A stretch of DNA of 64,000 bases from Podospora bellae-mahoneyi (GCF_035222275.1 NC_085881.1:124001-188000), one strand, 5' to 3'; positions 13,201 to 24,251 are shown, counted from the stretch's first letter. The notes: generated by a model not told the origin, from the letters alone. Translations and numbers: made by a program.

Positions 13201-14384
13201 TATTTAAAAATCTTTTTTTTCGTACTCTACTTTTAGCCTTTTTATTACTTTCCGTAGCTCTTAGAACTCTATTTTCTTTTATTCGGCGTATTAATTAAAA
13301 TCTTTTTTTAATTTTACCGCTTTATTTTATTAATATTTAATAATTATTATTTCTATAACCCTCGGTCTTTTCGATATAGTAATTATTATAATCTTTATTT
13401 TAACCGAATTATTTAAATACTTAATAATTTTTTTTAAAGTATTTTATTTTACTATAATTAAAATACTTAAGGTTATTTTTACTTTAACTCCGGCCTTACG
13501 GCCTTTATTATTATATAGTATTAATTTCTATAGGCCCTACGTATATAGTCTTTAAAACGTAAGTACTATACGGTTGTTTTTTTTTTTTTATCGTTAGGTC
13601 GATAGGGTTTTTATACGTACGTACCTTTATATTCTTTACGGTACTAATATTACCGATCGTTAATACGGACCGTTATCGTAATATATTTATTAATTATTTT
13701 TAATCGTTCCTTTCGATATAATTTATTTTTAATTTTTTTTAAACCCGTTATAAAATAATTATATTAATCTTTTATTATTAATTTTATTATAAAGTATATT
13801 TATTTTAAATACCGTAACGTAATTAATAATAAATTTAATTTATTTTAAATTAATTAATTATTTTTAAATACGTTTACCTTTATTATACTCCTTAAATATT
13901 TCTTTAATTATTTTTTTTTAAACTTTTTATATAATTTAAAATACTTTTTTATAACTTCCTTCCGTTCGTTATCCTTATTATCGAAATAGTTTTTTAAAAT
14001 CGGCTCGAATTAAATAAATATTTTATTTTTAAGCTTAAATATAATATATATTATTTTATACGGCTCGTCTAAAAAATAAAAAGGATAATATTAAAAGTAT
14101 ATTTTAAATTAAATTAAAAATCCTTTTAACTCTCCTTTAATTCCTCTATAGTAATCCGGAGCCTCAAGCTTAATACGATCTCTTTCTTTACGTAAAGTAT
14201 TAAATTCCTAATAAAGTATAGTATTTTTTTAAATAAGTGAATCGTACGAGATCCGTAATTTATTTTTAAGCTTTTAAATACGTATAGAAAGCTAATCGAC
14301 GGTAGGTTAGATATTAATATTCTCGGCTATAGCGTTTAAATACCTTTAATTTATTTATAATAGAGTTAAAGTAAGTATATAATA

Positions 14385-14768
14385 TATAATAAACCTCTAT
14401 TTAGAACCTCTAAAAGGGATACCGGTTAAAGGCTACCTTTAAATAATCCTGGTTCGGTATAACTAAATAGTATATAATAAAATATTCTAATATAAATATA
14501 AAATATTATAAATATAAACTTAAATTATATATTACGGAATTATCTATCTATACTAGCTAGTTCCTCCGTATATATATACCTTACGCTAAGCCTGGCGTTA
14601 TCCTGGATCGATAGACTCGACCCTCGATCCTATCGATACTATCCCTCCGGGGTTAACTCCTTTAGATCGACCCTCGATCCTAATAATCCTATTCTAATTA
14701 ATCCGTAATCCTGTGCTAATGATTGGTCAGTGGTGCGCCTACGCCCCACTAGGTGTTAAGCCGTGATA
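14385..14768 (-). repeat. 5' LTR of the Gypsy-like element
   Basis: Partner of the repeat at 6804-7187, offset by exactly 7581 bp throughout, so neither copy has gained or lost bases. Its inner end is more AT-shifted than its outer half, which keeps some CA and TG steps. Confidence 0.92.
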
Positions 14769-16066
14769 TATTTATAATTTCGACGAGATTAGGTTTATAA
14801 TAAATATTATCTTTATAAATATAATAATTATAACCTCGGACGGCTTTAGTAAAGTAAAATTAGTTTAGCTTAATAACCGCGAATAAGTAATAGTAATTTA
14901 AGGAGTTAATACCTTTAATTAAATTATTTTACCCTTTATTATTTTAACCGTATAGTATTACTTTACTAATTAATATATTAAATATAATTCATTATTTACT
15001 TAGTATATTATAATTACCGATAATAATTAAATTATTAATCTGGTAAGCCTAAAATAAATTAAATATTTCGATTATTATATAGCGTTCCGTATAAAAGAGA
15101 AATATCGGTTATTAATCCTCGATAATTACGAAAGTTACTATTTAACTAAATTTAAGTATTATTATTAATAAAATAATATTATTACGCTTTATATATTTTT
15201 ATACTTTTTTTTATTTTCTTTAACTATTTAATATTAATTACTTTAGGCCGCTAAAATAAGCGTACGGCCGCTAAATCGAGGATTTAATACATATATATAT
15301 TAATTATATAAATAAATTTAAATTTCTTTATACTTTCCGCGAAGCTTTTTTCGCTTTTATAACGGAGAAGAATATATAAAATAGTTTTACGGATATTAAC
15401 CTTATATTATACGATTTAAAGAGGGTATTTTTTAAATTAAATATAAAGCTTTATACGTTAATACCTCTATCCTTAAGGCCGGGTACGGTACTACTTTAAA
15501 TATTTTAGATACTATAAAACCCCCGAGAAGCTAATTTATAATTAACGTTTATTAAAGTTTATATTATTAATTAAAATAGTTTCTTAACTTTAATATTAAT
15601 TATTATAGACTAGTTTATTAAAGGTACGATAATTATAATATACTAGGTAGCTTTCCTTTAGTTAAAGAACGCTTCGTTCCGTAAGGCTAATAAGGTACTA
15701 AGTAAGCGCCGGAGAGCTAAAATAATATGTATACGGCTCGGAGGATTATTTACTGTGGAAGATGTATAGGATCTACTGGACTAGAAGGCCGTGGGTGGGG
15801 AGGTAGTGGAAGAAATATAGCCGGATGGCGGTAGTACAGGGGGGGCTCGTACGAAGGTTCAGTGCTGTAGTGTGTGCGGCAAGCCTGGCCATAATGCGCG
15901 CACTTGCCAGGAGGCTATAGAATTATCTGATTCAGCTATTTCGGATGTAATTATGGTTGCTTCTTAGTATGGTTATGTAGTAATTGAGGATAATGATATA
16001 AAGGTTTTGAAAAAGTGGTCGCTCGCTTATAATATACGTTAGTAGCTTTTCAACAAGTATCATGAG

Positions 16067-16158
16067 GGTCCGCTGGCGTAATGGGAGCGCGTCTGACTAC
16101 GAATTGATTTTCTAATCAATATATCAGGAGGTTCCAGGTTCGACCCTTGGGCGGATCG
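16067..16158 (+). tRNA. tRNA-Arg(ACG) with a 20-nt intron
   Basis: Acceptor arms GGTCCGC and GCGGATC pair, with discriminator G. The anticodon stem TCTGA/TCAGG encloses loop CTACGAA once the intron after position 37 is removed, giving anticodon ACG. The T arm reads CCAGGTTCGACCCTTGG. The mature length is 72 nt. The gene begins 25 bp beyond the TA duplication of the pogo-like element, so its 5' flank has been replaced by transposon DNA; internal A and B boxes are intact. Confidence 0.92.
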
Positions 16159-16622
16159 TTTAAGTCCTCATTAGCTTTATGAAATCTCATTTAAGTTAAT
16201 GATTATCTTTCGCCCCCCTGCCAAGCTAGCCTTGCCACTGCTGGTGGGCCCCCTTAGTCTCCTTCCCGGTCAAAGCTTACTAGGTTTGACCAACCAACAC
16301 TTATTTTTAAAAAGAAAACCTCTGTAGAATTTGTTTGGCGGCCCCAAGCTTGCACTCCCGAAACAAATTCGGCTTGCTACATTACCTCTCGAGTAAAATG
16401 CACATCGCTGACGAGAATTGGCAGGCTCCTCCCCAATTCAGCCGAGCGATGTTGCTTCGGCTCCTATAGCACTGGGATTCGATGGATTTAGCTGGCTCAA
16501 ATGATAACGACTTTCACTTGGCTCATGACCTTCTCTCGTTAAAATAACTCGCACCAAAACAGGCATAATCATCATGACTTGCCCATAAGTTATGAATACA
16601 GTTCATGCGCCTTGACTCTACA
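16159..16622. other. intergenic, nothing recognised
   Basis: No long ORF, repeat or RNA gene seen. It separates the tRNA from the reductase gene. Confidence 0.4.
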
Positions 16623-16653
16623 ATGTCCAATAGCTAACCACTGAAATCTCTAG

Positions 16654-17698
16654 CACCCACATCTTCGTTACAGGCGCCACCGGCTTCATCGGCGTGCATG
16701 TTGTGGACACGCTGCTTTCCCGTGGCTTTAGGGTAAGGGGAACTACTCGGTCCAAAGCCAAAGGCGAGGCCATGTTGGCAGCTCATCCTCGAGCCACCCA
16801 GGCATCTCGTCTTGACTGTGTCGTCATTGACGACTTTTTAGAGCCAGAGCTGGACCTTTCTTCAGCGTTGAAAGGTGGCATTGATGCCATCGATCATGTG
16901 GCCTCCCCTTTCACATACGACACTCAAAATAACGAGGCAGAGCTAATACTACCTGCCATCAACGGGGTCAAGGCTGTCTTGTCTGCGGCCGCGGAAGCAC
17001 AAACGGTGAAACGGGTGGTGATCACATCAAGCTTCGCTGCAGTACTTGATGTTGAGAGGGCGCGGAAGGCGTCTCAGTACTTTACCTACACGGCGGACGA
17101 CTGGAACCCCCTTACGTACGATGAAGCGGCCGATCCAAAGACAAACGCGGTGGTGGCATATCGAGGGAGCAAGAAGTTTGCCGAACTGGCGGCGTGGGAA
17201 TTTGTGAATAATTTCGAGTGTCGTGGGGGTGGGTTGAGTTTTGACTTGGTCACCTTGTGTCCCCCCATGACGTTTGGGCCTGTGGTTCATCCCGTGGTTG
17301 GCGGGCCTTTGGGGCTGAATGATAGCAACAGCCAGCTGTGGAAGGTTGCGATTGCGAGCCAGCAAGAAAATGAGCTTCGTGTCGCGAGAGTACCATTCTG
17401 GGTTGATGTAAGGGATCTGGCGCAGGCGCACGTCGAAGCACTCCTTCGGCCAGAAGCAGGGGGCAAACGGTACCTGGTTGCTTCCCAGGAGAGATTCACG
17501 TATGAAATGGCAGCCGAGATCATCGAGCACGAGTTTCCCAATTTTGTGAGACCAGAGGGAGCGCCAGTGGTGGAGAGGCAGGTGGTCGACGAGAGGCACG
17601 GTATTGATGGAGAGACAGCGGCGAGGGAGCTGGGCATCTCATATCGCGCTTTTCGAGAGACAATGGTGGACTTGATGAGGCAAGTTGGTGCAATGTAG
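16654..17698 (+). CDS. NAD(P)-dependent epimerase/dihydroflavonol-reductase-like SDR, 5' end unresolved
   Basis: An extended short-chain dehydrogenase of the GRE2/cinnamoyl-CoA-reductase type, expected to reduce aldehydes or ketones with NADPH in the cytosol. The Rossmann motif TGATGFIG opens the coding region and the catalytic pair is in VAYRGSKKF (Tyr and Lys three apart). A further 347 codons follow without a break. The 5' end is odd. The Rossmann frame starts after CTCTAG at 16648-16653, preceded by a branch-like CTAAC. The only fitting upstream codons are ATGTCCAATAG at 16623-16633, which joined to 16654 would read MSNSTHIFVTG. Only 20 nt lie between, with no GT donor. Either the true first exon escapes me or the intron lost its 5' part. 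Confidence 0.75.
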
Positions 17699-18248
17699 GC
17701 AGGAGCAAACCACCCGCTGGCAATGCGACCGACCCCTGCTCAGTACCCACATCACGGGAATGGACATGACCTCATCGATCCCAGAGCACATGAAACCCGC
17801 AACCAAATCGTATTTTCTGGCTGCATCACTGCGGCATCGCTGATCACCCGTGATACAGATGGACTTTTTCATGTCCACTTAGTGTACAATAACCCACCTC
17901 TCTGTCTTCTTAACACCACCGCCATCCGAGGTGAGCAGCTGGCAGTACACCGCGCTGCTGAACTGATCGACACCGGCCATGACGCCTACAGTGCTACCGC
18001 TGCGTCGGGCCCTCGAGATTCCACACTATTCATTGGACACGGTGCCGGCAGCTGGTATTTTAGCCAGGCGGAGCCACCTGGTCGGAAGCTCTGTGTTGTT
18101 GTGCAACTGATCTTGCTCGCGTCGTTTCATGCCACCTTACCTTTGTCCACCAAGTCTGCCGCCGGCCATTGTCCCCTCAACGCGTCATTCACTCTGCTTC
18201 ACACCTCGACCCGGCTATCTGCCCATACCACTGGCACTGCTCACCACC
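17699..18248. other. intergenic and UVDE 5' region
   Basis: No independent gene supported. The frame of the downstream endonuclease is open back to an ATG at 18129, see that entry. Confidence 0.4.
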
Positions 18249-20387
18249 ATGGCCCGCAAAGCTGGATCCGTGTCCAAACAGGTGTCCAACCCCGAGTCTC
18301 CCATCCGCCCCCAGGTACTTCTTCGCCGCTCGAACCGCAATCTCGCCCAAAGCCAAAAGATGACAGACGAGGAGGATGAGTCCCGCGAGATTCAGGGAAA
18401 GATACTGGGCATCAGGAAGGGGGCCGACTCGGGGGATGCCCCAGAGGACACAGCTGATGATGTTCAGTCTTCGGGCAAAGAAGGGCTCAGGTTTGCCATT
18501 GAAGGTCTGGCTCGGATGGAGCGCCGGCTGCAGCGGGCGACAAAACGGCAGAAATTGAAGGTGGAAGAAACAAATCTTACTGAGACGCTCGACGAGGACG
18601 AGTACAAGCCGCCGGATGAGGTCGCCACTGCTGGCTGGAAGCAGCGACATCAGAACCCTGGTGTGTCGAAGCAGCCAGACCGTCAGGACCGGGCCCAAAG
18701 AGGTATGTTTGGCGGCGAGGGCCTTGATCTGAAAGACGAAGCACCAGTGGCTACTGAAGAGGCACTTGACACGGTCAAACGAGGAGCCGCACGACCTCCT
18801 CCCGTCAACAGTCACTATCTTCCGCTGCCTTGGAGAGGCCGGCTCGGCTATGTTAGCAGTCCTATAGTGGTCACCTGAGGCAAAGAATGGAATTGGATCT
18901 AATCGTATCATTAGGCATGTCTCAACACCTACCTGCGAACCGCAAAGCCGCCAGTCTTCAGTTCCCGCACATGTCGCATGGCGTCCATCATCGACCACCG
19001 GTATCCGCTCGCCGACCCGGAACAACCCGAGCATGCAACCAAGAACAGGCCGGACAAGTCAAAGGCGGTCGATCATGAACTGGGGGTCCGCTTTGTGCAG
19101 AATCTTGGGCTTCAGAATGCAGCTGATATCGTCAAAATGATACGGTGGAACGACAAGTACGGCATCAAGTTTATGCGCCTCAGCTCCGAGATGTTTCCCT
19201 TTGCCAGTCATGCTGAACACGGGTACAAACTGGCCCCCTTTGCATCAGACATTCTAGCCGAGGTAGGTAGAGTGGCTGCCGAGCTCGGCCACCGTCTCAC
19301 GACACATCCCGGCCAGGTATGATCCCTTGCGCAAGAAGCACTGGGGTCTCGATGTCGTTGCTGACAAGGATTCTTGTGCTTTTAGTTTACCCAGCTCGGA
19401 TCTCCCCGCAAGGAAGTCATCGAGGCTTCCGTTCGAGACCTTGCGTATCACGACGAGATGCTATCCCTCCTGCGGCTGCCGGGGCAGCAAGATCGCGATG
19501 CCGTCATGATCCTTCACATGGGTGGGGTTTATGGAGACAAGGCCGCGACTCTGGATCGATTCCGTGCCAACTATGCCGAGCTCTCCCCATCGATCAAGAA
19601 TCGGTTAGTTCTTGAGAATGACGACGTTTCTTGGAGTGTTCATGACCTGCTGCCTGTCTGCGAAGAACTCAACATTCCACTCGTACTCGATTACCACCAC
19701 CACAACATCATCTTCGACCCTTCAAAGTGCCGAGAGGGGACGCTGGACATCTCGCAGCCAGAAATCATGGAACGCATCACAGCAACCTGGCGGCGCAAGG
19801 GAATCACACAAAAGATGCACTACAGCGAGCCATGTCCGGGCGCCGTTACACCACGGGACAGGCGCAAGCACAGCCCACGAGTCATGACGCTGCCGCCCTG
19901 TCCGCCGGATATGGACCTCATGATTGAAGCCAAGGATAAGGAGCAGGCCGTCTTTGAACTGATGCGTACCTTCAAGCTCCCAGGGTTTGAAAAGATCAAT
20001 GACATGGTTCCGCATGAGAGGTTTGACGAGCCAAGACCTGTCCCACGAGTTGCGTCGGCAACAAAGAGTAAGAAATCCAAAACAGGAGCCAACGTCAGGC
20101 GGAAGCGAGCGGTCGATGAAGAGGAGCCGGCCGAAGCAGACGACACGGCCGTCGCCGAATCAGATGCCATCAAGACAGAGGCGGCTCAGGTTTCTGAAGT
20201 TACGGTCACGGCGCTGGAGTTTGGGATGGGTGGTCCCGATAATCGGGTTTACTGGCCACCAGGCATGGAGGAGTGGTTGAAGCCGAGGAAGAGACAATCC
20301 AACAATAGCACCAAATCAGGCAAACGGGATTTGGAGGAAGATGACGAAGACACAGGAGAAAATCTGGAAGAAGCCGAAGGGATCTAG
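18249..20387 (+). CDS. uve1: UV damage endonuclease (UVDE family)
   Basis: An endonuclease that nicks DNA 5' to UV photoproducts and other lesions and starts alternative excision repair (S. pombe Uve1, Neurospora MUS-18). Exons 18249-18851, 18915-19316 and 19386-20387 give 668 aa. A basic, disordered first 180 residues lead to the TIM-barrel core starting at LPLPWRGRLGY/ACLNTYLR. Metal-site signatures are all present: THPGQ/FTQLG, VLENDDVSW, LDYHHH and MHYSEP. Intron 1 uses GTTAGC...TTAG and intron 2 GTATGA...TTTAG, both phase 0. The C-terminal 130 residues are charged and low-complexity. I chose the ATG at 18249, but an in-frame ATG at 18129 would add 40 residues free of Asp and Glu, which could be a mitochondrial presequence. 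Confidence 0.93.
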
Positions 20388-20990
20388 AGAGATGTCATGG
20401 CCTAGTAATGAAACATTACCTCATCTTCAAGAATTGACTCTTATTTACCGTAAAACCGACAAGGTCTTCTCCCAATGCTGCTTCTATATACATGCAAGAT
20501 GTCCCTTTGTTTTTCCACTGCGCCGCCCAAAATGATGCAATGACAAGCCCCAAAAAGAAGAAGAGAAAAAGAAAAAGACAACAGAACCCCCTTCCTAAAG
20601 GGCCTTGAGTGCAGAACTCCAGCTGCCCTGCTCTGGTTGGTGTCTTGAAGGTGGCTCAGTCTGATAACTCCTTCCCCTCGTTTGTCGACTGGGCAATGAT
20701 TCCTGGACAAGCCCCAGCGACGGATCTAGGTAGATGAGGCGCGGGAGATGGGGTTTCCCGGGGTAGAGAGATGCTGAAGGACGTGTGCAAGCCTGCTTGT
20801 TACTGAGAAACAAGGGCACAGGGTAAAAAAGAAAAAAGGTATAGAAAGGGTGGTGGTGAGGTGATTAAGACTGGATAAGTGGCAAAGGAAGCAGGCCAAA
20901 AAATGATGAAACGTAGCGAGCGTGGGCAACCGAGTGCGTCCAGAGATCGAGAGTGTCGAAGTGCAGCGCAGGACAAGGCACCCCAGAGAC
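20388..20990. other. intergenic, 3' flank of the UVDE gene
   Basis: Only a purine-rich stretch at 20548-20581 stands out. No gene supported. Confidence 0.4.
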
Positions 20991-21179
20991 TCAGGCAGAG
21001 CTTGAAACCTGCGTCGAGGCCTGGGCAACCTCTCCCCTCAACTCTCTGCACCGGGGATTGGAGCAGGTGCCGCAGAACAAGGTGCTTTTGCCGTAAGCCT
21101 TGATGGTGTCGCAGGAGCAGGTGATCGACTTGGAGATCAAAGTCGTCGAGCAGGCGTAGGATATCGAAGTGCCGCACAT
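20991..21179 (-). CDS. small cysteine-rich protein, hypothetical
   Basis: A 62-aa ORF beginning MCGTSISYACSTT with Cys at 2, 10, 21, 23, 36, 39 and 44. The CxC and C-x2-C-x4-C spacing (FCGTCSNPRC) resembles the many tiny zinc- or disulfide-type proteins starting with MC in filamentous fungi. There is no signal peptide, so secretion is unlikely. I do not recognise a family, and the overlapping ORF in another frame (20800-21177) is an alternative reading. A real gene is suggested mainly by cysteine density. Confidence 0.42.
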   Translation of the reverse strand: MCGTSISYACSTTLISKSITCSCDTIKAYGKSTLFCGTCSNPRCRELRGEVAQASTQVSSSA

Positions 21180-23027
21180 TTTCTTCTCGTGATTCTCTTT
21201 GCTACTGTGGTGGAGGGATGACGGTTGCTAATGTCGTCTTGTCGACATCCGGAACGGGTGATGGCCGGCCCTTGATCCGAAATCTGTTCTGTGCTTGAAG
21301 GTACTGCAAGTGAGCTGGCCGGGATCACGTCCTTGATGCTGCTTGCTGAAGCCAATGTGCAATGAGGACCCAAACCTGCCCTCTCTCAGGTTGCCAATAG
21401 GTCGGGAAGCTGTTTTGACGGCGACGTCGCGAGGTTCGACTGGCTGCAAGACGGTGTTAGCGCACGCGCTTCTCTGCGTCTGTCGTGGTGTAAAGGGGAG
21501 AGAGAGATGCCCACTTACTACTGAAGATGGTCCAGAGGGAGGTGGCAAAGGGGCATACAGATTCTAGACTTGCTTGGCTCTGCAAGGGGTGGTTGTTGAT
21601 CACTGATCACTCTCCACAAATCGAGGAACTGATGGTTTCGAGAAGAACTTGTTCTTGTGCGGTTGGAGGCCTGGGGCGTGACTCTATTTGAAGAAATAAA
21701 CTTGCTCGAACGTCCGGAAGTCCGTGTGGTCCAGAAATATAGCGCGCTCAGAACGTGAGCATGTGGAAGCCAAAAAGAGAGCAGCGGGAAGAGCGCCGTC
21801 TCTAGACCGGAGCTTGCCGGACTGGAAAAATGGTGTGGTGTTGTGGCTGCGCCGACTCGCACATGGAGGAGCTGGAAGGGTAAGGGGAACGAGAGTTGCA
21901 GGTGCTGAGAGATCTGAAACTTTGGACAGGTGAGGGTCTTTTCAGCCAGGATATTAAACACTTTGAAAAGACTCGACGATGGGCCTGCCCAACGACACCC
22001 ACTTCTTCCCGAGCGAGACGCAGTGCGTGCCCATTGCCCCCATGTCATGTCCCATCCCATCCATGCCCTGGCAGCATGATGAAATGGATGGGCGGGGTTC
22101 TGGGCCCCCAAAGAATCCGACGTCATCGGTCCACCGCTAAATTTGAGGGTCGTGAACTTTGTCCTCGGGCTCCACCGAGTTTCCGTCCGCTGACATGCAC
22201 CACCACTGGGCTACGACATCCGCCGGTGACATATCACCCCAGACAGATGCGAACCGACAACAAGCTTTTCACGAGCTGAGGGCGACTCGGACATCTCACC
22301 GCAAGTGTGCATGTAGCGCAGCGTTTCTCGAGATGCGTCGAGATGAGCTGCGTTTAACAAAGCTGGCGCGGTGCCTGGGCAAAAACCGTTAGTGTCACTC
22401 TTCCCCAGACGGGGCCACCTCCCCCATCCTCCCGCGCGCAGTGGCTGAAACAAGCTGAGGGGTCAAACCGGATTTCAAGTCCCTTTCATCTGTAAGTGAA
22501 CAAAAATATCTTTTTATCTCACACAGCACTCCTCTTTGCAGTCATTGGGGTCCATTCTGGTCGCCGACTCCTTTTTGTGCAGCAAACTCAGCCTAGCACA
22601 TACATACACATGCTGCCCAATTATGTAATACATGGGTGGGGTCTCGGAGCCTTCATTCCTCTGTCCAGTGGGTTGCCAACGCCCTCACAGGCCCGGTCCG
22701 TCTGTCATATGTCAATACCATTGTGACATCAGGTGACCAAGATATCTACCCCAATTGTGTCTGATGTTTACCTACAACGTGCTCTCTCTTGAAGAGTGCA
22801 CATGGTTGTATGCTCACCAGCATTTCATCAGGGCGCTGCGATCTCCCTGGTCTAACTTACGTACATTGCCGAGGATCAGTACATGCTTAAACTCTTGGTG
22901 AACAGGGGCTGCCAAAAACTTTCTCTGGTGAAGACTGTAGATGTAAGTAACCTTATCGACGCGAGTGCGGGATGCCTCAAAGAAACTTTGAAGAGTCCTG
23001 TAACTCAAGGTGTGGTAATCTGCAATA
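21180..23027. other. long intergenic region
   Basis: About 1.8 kb with only overlapping, motif-free ORFs on both strands. It probably holds the 5' region of the small cysteine-rich ORF and of the next gene. No repeat or RNA structure was seen. Confidence 0.35.
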
Positions 23028-23954
23028 ATGCAAGAGATACGAAGGACCACGTCCGATATTCCAGCGAGGCCTAGGCCTTTGTCATATACTGACATCGGCA
23101 CTCGACAAACCTCGAGGCTCCCAGCACACCTCCAGTCAACATATACCTCCCGCCTCCGATCGAGCTCACGAACGTCGTGGGATGGCCTCGAACTGAGCCA
23201 CCCTCTTCCTATCCCCCGTCTTAGATCGGCATCACCAAGACCAGCACGCCACCTAGGAAGACCTCATTCCATAGCCTATCTTTCAGACAACCATCTCTTG
23301 AACGTTGACAGATGGAGCTACGATAGGGTGCGCATGCCATCTGCACCCTCTTCAACGGAGCCTCCAGAGTCTGAGCCCCTTCCACGACCATCTAGTCCAC
23401 CGACAACTCGCTGGTCTCCTCCTTCTTCCCCTTCATCACTTTCAATCCGCTCAATATCGGTGCACTTTGTAAACGCCTTTGGCGGGCCAGACGATCCAAT
23501 ATTGCCGTTGCCATCAACGCCTTATCATGCAGCTGGAACGGGAGCAAGCACTCCCACACTCTCGGTCACCCACCCTGATGGATCAACCGAACCTTGTTCT
23601 TTGATGCTTCCCAGCCCTCTCCATCAAGTCCAGCAGGAGCAACCCGCTCTCTATTCAGCAGCCGAGACAGAGCCTTGCTCAAATTTGAAACATGATATTC
23701 ACACCGCCCCAAGCACAAATAAACCCCCATCGCCACTAGGTGAAACAGCTGAAGGGGACACGGCCAAAAGCAGGACTGGGAGACAGAGGGGAATGTCGGT
23801 GGACAGCATCATGAACACGCCTGGCTGCTGCGGTCTATGCGAGAGACGTACAGCCAAATTGATAGGCGGGAAGATTACGGCTTGGGTGATGGGAACATTG
23901 ATCCCAGTTACCTTTGGAGTCATGACAGGGATCTTGTCCAAAATGTTCCACTGA
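23028..23954 (+). CDS. hypothetical Ser/Pro-rich protein with hydrophobic C-terminus
   Basis: Up to 308 aa, not recognised. The first two thirds are rich in Ser, Pro and Arg and look disordered. The last 55 residues change character: a CCGLCERR cysteine cluster, then a hydrophobic stretch (ITAWVMGTLIPVTFGVMTG) ending six residues before the stop, as in tail-anchored membrane proteins. The start is uncertain. An in-frame ATG at 23334 (MPSAPSSTEP) would give 206 aa and fits the point where the sequence becomes protein-like. Membrane insertion is inferred from hydrophobicity only. Confidence 0.55.
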   Translation: MQEIRRTTSDIPARPRPLSYTDIGTRQTSRLPAHLQSTYTSRLRSSSRTSWDGLELSHPLPIPRLRSASPRPARHLGRPHSIAYLSDNHLLNVDRWSYDRVRMPSAPSSTEPPESEPLPRPSSPPTTRWSPPSSPSSLSIRSISVHFVNAFGGPDDPILPLPSTPYHAAGTGASTPTLSVTHPDGSTEPCSLMLPSPLHQVQQEQPALYSAAETEPCSNLKHDIHTAPSTNKPPSPLGETAEGDTAKSRTGRQRGMSVDSIMNTPGCCGLCERRTAKLIGGKITAWVMGTLIPVTFGVMTGILSKMFH

Positions 23955-24251
23955 TCAATGTCCATCTCTGGGGTTAATCATCGTCTGGGGGGGGAGCTCG
24001 GACATCTCGTCGAGGTTGTAGCCCCAGAGAGCTGTCATCGGGCATTCTTGAAATAGAGGTAAGGTGTGTCCTGCCAATCTGGGTAGTAGCGTCCACAGTG
24101 ATGCAAAGATCACACCGGTAAGGTTGGTTATTGGGAACTAGAATAGATATCTTTTGTTGCTTGTTAGATAATAATATATCCCTTATAATATCACTATCCT
24201 GGCTCGCTCTCGTCAACGCCAAGCTACGACAGGTGTCCACACCTGCTTCAA
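23955..24251. other. intergenic, nothing recognised
   Basis: Short gap between the hypothetical protein and the tRNA. It includes a run of nine G near 23988. Confidence 0.35.

Larger units (their letters stand above)
6804..14768 (-). mobile_element. Ty3/Gypsy-like LTR retrotransposon fossil
   Basis: Two 384-bp LTRs (6804-7187 and 14385-14768) flank about 7.2 kb, with a TATTT duplication at 6799-6803 and 14769-14773. LTR ends fit TGTGACG...CGTRACA. A purine tract read on the minus strand (complement of CGCTCCCCCTCCT, 7191-7203) lies inside the left LTR, so that is the 3' LTR and the element reads on the minus strand. A Gypsy-type reverse transcriptase region lies near 10.3-11.7 kb (YFDDI signature around 11.04-11.07 kb); gag-like sequence should lie to its right and integrase to its left. 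The copy is heavily RIP-mutated, with many breaks in all frames, and is a fossil. Age cannot be read from LTR divergence because RIP changed both. Confidence 0.9.
6326..15967 (+). pseudogene. pogo-family transposase, RIP-mutated and interrupted
   Basis: The reading region lies in two parts, 6326-6803 and 14774-15967, split by the LTR insertion. The first part shows a psq/CENP-B type helix-turn-helix (LALEALRND, AAKIYNVDRSTL, AGRPTRRDT). The second opens with FDE around 14779-14787, the first catalytic Asp of a DDE_1 nuclease, followed by LLILDNYES. It ends in a CCHC knuckle (C-x2-C-x4-H-x4-C, GKPGHNARTC) near 15870-15910, usual for Fot1/Tan1 kin. Near 6347 the frame shifts by one base between the start codon and the helix-turn-helix, and RIP-type stops follow, for example a TAA at the Gln expected after KKLT. 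The 3' quarter is not RIP-mutated. Confidence 0.88.
6176..16039 (+). mobile_element. pogo/Fot1-like Tc1-mariner DNA transposon, split by an LTR element
   Basis: Terminal inverted repeats start ACGTATATTATAAGCGAGCG on the left, with the reverse complement ending at 16039. The element is flanked by TA on both sides (6174-6175 and 16040-16041), the target duplication of the Tc1/mariner/pogo superfamily. Subtracting the nested LTR element and its 5-bp duplication leaves about 1.9 kb, the usual length of Fot1-type elements. It carries one transposase reading region on the plus strand. The outermost 300 bp at each end keep normal composition, while the interior is AT-rich through RIP. It cannot move by its own transposase now. 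Confidence 0.92.
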
